Below, one piece after another: positions 4,462 through 6,592 of a stretch of 6,592 bases of DNA (position 1 is the first letter of the stretch; every line of letters begins with the position of its first letter). A program made the translations under genes and the position numbers. This DNA comes from Anaerolineaceae bacterium (GTDB lineage Bacteria; Chloroflexota; Anaerolineae; Anaerolineales; Anaerolineaceae), in assembly GCA_003532515.1 (NCBI GenBank), contig DOEX01000130.1, positions 1-6,592 of the forward strand, in the 5' to 3' direction. Under the pieces are notes generated by a model. That model worked only from the letters and a program-made list of their open reading frames with translations. It searched no databases and had not been told where the DNA came from.

Positions 4462-6592
4462 CAACCCGTTGAACCCAACCAGGAAGTGACAGTTGACCAG
4501 GCTGTTTTGGACGAGATGCAGACCAAAGGTTCGGCGAGTTATTGGGTCCAATTCAAGAATGATGTGGATCTAAGCCCAGCCTATTCAATGAACTGGAGCG
4601 ATAGAGGTTGGTTTGTTTATAAGACCCTCTTAGCACAAGCTGACGCAACTCAAGCCCCGGTGCAGAAATACCTCTCAGGTAGTAAGGTTGATTACAAAAG
4701 CTACTGGATCAACAACTCCATTTTGGTGACAAGTTCCACGAATTCCGTGTTGAATGAGATCATGAAATTCAATGGAGTAGAGAGTATACAGGCTCGCAAG
4801 ACTTACATCCTCTACGAACCCGACACTTCTGCTGCGCTCCTCGACAACGGCTTAAACGCCATTGAACCCAACCTGACGCACGTCAACGCGGACGACGTTT
4901 GGGCGCTGGGAATTGATGGCGCCGGGTTGGTGGTTGCCAATATCGATACCGGCGTGCGCTATTCGCACGCGGCGCTTGTTGGTCAGTACCGTGGTAACAA
5001 CGGCGGCACCTTTGACCACAACTACAACTGGTTTAACCCAGACGATTTGGGCGATGATGTTCCACGCGATGGCAACGGTCACGGCACCCACACCATGGGC
5101 ACCATGGTTGGTGATGACGGCGGCTCAAACCAGATCGGCATTGCTCCCGGAGCTGAGTGGATAGCCTGTGCTGGCTGCCCGGATGGCGGCTGTACAGACT
5201 CCGCTCTGTTGGGCTGCGGCCAATTCATCGCCGCGCCAACTGATCTGACTGGCAACAATGCCAACCCAGACCTGCGCCCCAACGCAGTCAACAACTCCTG
5301 GGGTGATTGCGGTCAGACCTATGATCCCTGGTTTGCTGATGTCATCGCTGGTTGGCATGCCGTCGGAACTTATCCGATTTTCTCCAACGGCAACTCCTCC
5401 AACTGCGGTTACTCCTCGCCTCCCGGACTTAACACGGTCGGCAATCCCGCCCGCTCGGGGAATGTGACCGGCGTTGGTTCTTCCGGTGAGCAGAACGGAC
5501 AGTATGCCACCCACTCCAACTGGGGTCCCACCGACAATCTGGATATCATCAACCCTGTTGACACATTTGCCAATATGAAACCCCAGGTGCTCGCGCCCGG
5601 AGTCAGCATCCGCTCTTCAGTACCAGGTAGCGACACTTCTTATGAAGACGGTTGGTCTGGCACGTCCATGTCCGCCCCGCATGTGACCGGCTTGGTCGCG
5701 CTCATTTGGCAGGCAGCACCCTGCCTCATTGGCGATTACGCCGCCACAGAAACGATCATCGAGAGTACTGCTGTGGACATGGTCTACGATGACGGCTCTG
5801 CACTCACTCCCACCAACTTCCCGAACTTTGCAACCGGCTGGGGCGAAATTGATGCCCTGGCAGCAGTCAACTATGCTTCCGGAATGTGCGCGATGGGTAC
5901 CCTGGAAGGCGTTGTAACAACCGATGGGTTCTCACCGGTTGAAGACGCCAAGATTTTCGCCGATAACGGCGCCGGTTACACCAAGAATATTTACAGCGCC
6001 GCCAACGGCAGCTATAGCACTGGCTTGCCGGAAGGCACCTACACACTGACTGCCAGCAAGTACGGCTACCAATCGGATACCGTTACTGGCATCGTCATCA
6101 CTGAAGGTGCTACTACAATGCAAGACTTTGTCATTCCCCAATTGGGTATGTCTACGGTCTCAGGCTATGTCAATGATGATGGTGTGGAAGGATTGGGCGA
6201 ACATGGCTATCCCCTGTATTCCTCCATCCAAGTCTCAACTCCCGGTTTTAGTCAGACCATTTACACAGATCCCTTCACCGGCTATTACGAAATTGAGCTG
6301 GTAGAGGCTACCCCACATACTTTCACCACTGACCCAATCCCAGGCGGTTATGATCCGTTGGTGGAAGATGTTACCGCTACTGGCGCTACCTACACCCATG
6401 ACATTTACGTCCCGGTGGACGGTGCAGTCTGTGCGGCTCCTGGTTATCAGCCGGATTATGACATCTTCTACTCCTTCGAGAGCAGCGATGAAGGTTTTAC
6501 CCCTGGCGGCACGACCTCCTTTGCCTGGGGCGACTTCACCAGCGGCCCAATGGCTGGGCACAGCGGAACCAAGGGTATTGCCACCAACCCTG
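4375..6592 (+). CDS. Secreted subtilisin-like (S8) serine protease, bacillopeptidase F type, 3' end outside window
   Basis: 739 codons are visible and the frame is open to the window edge. Domains in order: signal peptide (basic MKKK, hydrophobic core to about residue 22, likely cleavage after 'KVTA' at 29); I9-like propeptide (about 40-148, starting 'SYWVQFK'); S8 catalytic domain (about 170-500) with D191 (ANIDTGV), H236 (GNGHGTH), oxyanion N340 (FSNGNSS) and S431 (GTSMSAPH). Next are a carboxypeptidase regulatory-like beta-sandwich (about 509-588), a second similar one (about 593-680), and the start of a C-terminal domain (from about 695) whose 'FESSDEGF' and 'AWGDFTSGP..GHSG' pattern matches the region after the protease domain in bacillopeptidase F-like and M6-like proteins. 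It should be exported, self-activated and degrade extracellular protein. Six cysteines at 264-344 could form disulfides. The start is set by AAGGAA 6 bases before the ATG and by the signal peptide. GC content rises sharply at the propeptide/catalytic boundary. Substrate and anchoring are unknown. Confidence 0.93.
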   Translation, partial: MKKKVLRMFSVLIIVLMVFSTFTPSKVTAQPVEPNQEVTVDQAVLDEMQTKGSASYWVQFKNDVDLSPAYSMNWSDRGWFVYKTLLAQADATQAPVQKYLSGSKVDYKSYWINNSILVTSSTNSVLNEIMKFNGVESIQARKTYILYEPDTSAALLDNGLNAIEPNLTHVNADDVWALGIDGAGLVVANIDTGVRYSHAALVGQYRGNNGGTFDHNYNWFNPDDLGDDVPRDGNGHGTHTMGTMVGDDGGSNQIGIAPGAEWIACAGCPDGGCTDSALLGCGQFIAAPTDLTGNNANPDLRPNAVNNSWGDCGQTYDPWFADVIAGWHAVGTYPIFSNGNSSNCGYSSPPGLNTVGNPARSGNVTGVGSSGEQNGQYATHSNWGPTDNLDIINPVDTFANMKPQVLAPGVSIRSSVPGSDTSYEDGWSGTSMSAPHVTGLVALIWQAAPCLIGDYAATETIIESTAVDMVYDDGSALTPTNFPNFATGWGEIDALAAVNYASGMCAMGTLEGVVTTDGFSPVEDAKIFADNGAGYTKNIYSAANGSYSTGLPEGTYTLTASKYGYQSDTVTGIVITEGATTMQDFVIPQLGMSTVSGYVNDDGVEGLGEHGYPLYSSIQVSTPGFSQTIYTDPFTGYYEIELVEATPHTFTTDPIPGGYDPLVEDVTATGATYTHDIYVPVDGAVCAAPGYQPDYDIFYSFESSDEGFTPGGTTSFAWGDFTSGPMAGHSGTKGIATNP

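Noticed and set aside
4293..4500. GTG or ATG (4353) start of a roughly 60-codon frame overlapping the protease start
   Set aside because: The GTG lies inside the Shine-Dalgarno itself and the ATG has no site at a good distance. The frame runs antiphase into the clear signal peptide coding region and has no recognisable content.
4852..6561. Several open frames on both strands across the protease region
   Set aside because: They are shadows of the GC-rich protease frame; their translations are low-complexity and match no family, whereas the protease frame contains the full catalytic triad.

Overview
The window looks like chromosomal DNA from a mid-GC bacterium. The best guess is Chloroflexota, class Anaerolineae. 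This rests on the mix of protein types (a KDSR-like short-chain dehydrogenase, an Hrq1/MrfA-type helicase with its MrfB exonuclease, and a secreted S8 protease with carboxypeptidase-regulatory-like domains) and is not proven by any marker gene. All recognisable genes are on the + strand. There are no tRNA or rRNA genes, insertion sequences or CRISPR arrays.

Layout: (1) Positions 2-217 hold the C-terminal 71 codons of a short-chain dehydrogenase/reductase. (2) Positions 234-2747 encode an 837-residue DEAD/DEAH-family helicase of the MrfA (YprA)/Hrq1 type with a complete four-cysteine C-terminal zinc site. It carries a complete HNH nuclease module (residues about 655-722) inserted inside the C-terminal DUF1998/MZB region. 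(3) Positions 2740-3996, overlapping the helicase stop by 8 bases, encode a MrfB (YprB)-type DEDDh exonuclease with a helical TPR-like tail. (4) Positions 3997-4374 are an AT-rich spacer with two candidate promoters, small inverted repeats and a very strong Shine-Dalgarno sequence that has no normal start codon behind it. (5) From 4375 to beyond the window end runs a secreted subtilisin-like protease with signal peptide, I9-like propeptide, complete catalytic triad, two beta-sandwich domains and the start of a bacillopeptidase F-type C-terminal domain.

How they work together: the helicase and exonuclease form a translationally coupled pair. In Bacillus subtilis the equivalent MrfAB pair acts in a UvrABC-independent repair route for mitomycin C damage. 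Here the helicase also carries what looks like its own endonuclease, so one two-gene operon could supply unwinding, incision and resection. That HNH-bearing MrfA is the most interesting item. The protease is a separate transcription unit with its own leader and is functionally unrelated. The dehydrogenase lies only 16 bases upstream of the helicase and probably shares its transcript.
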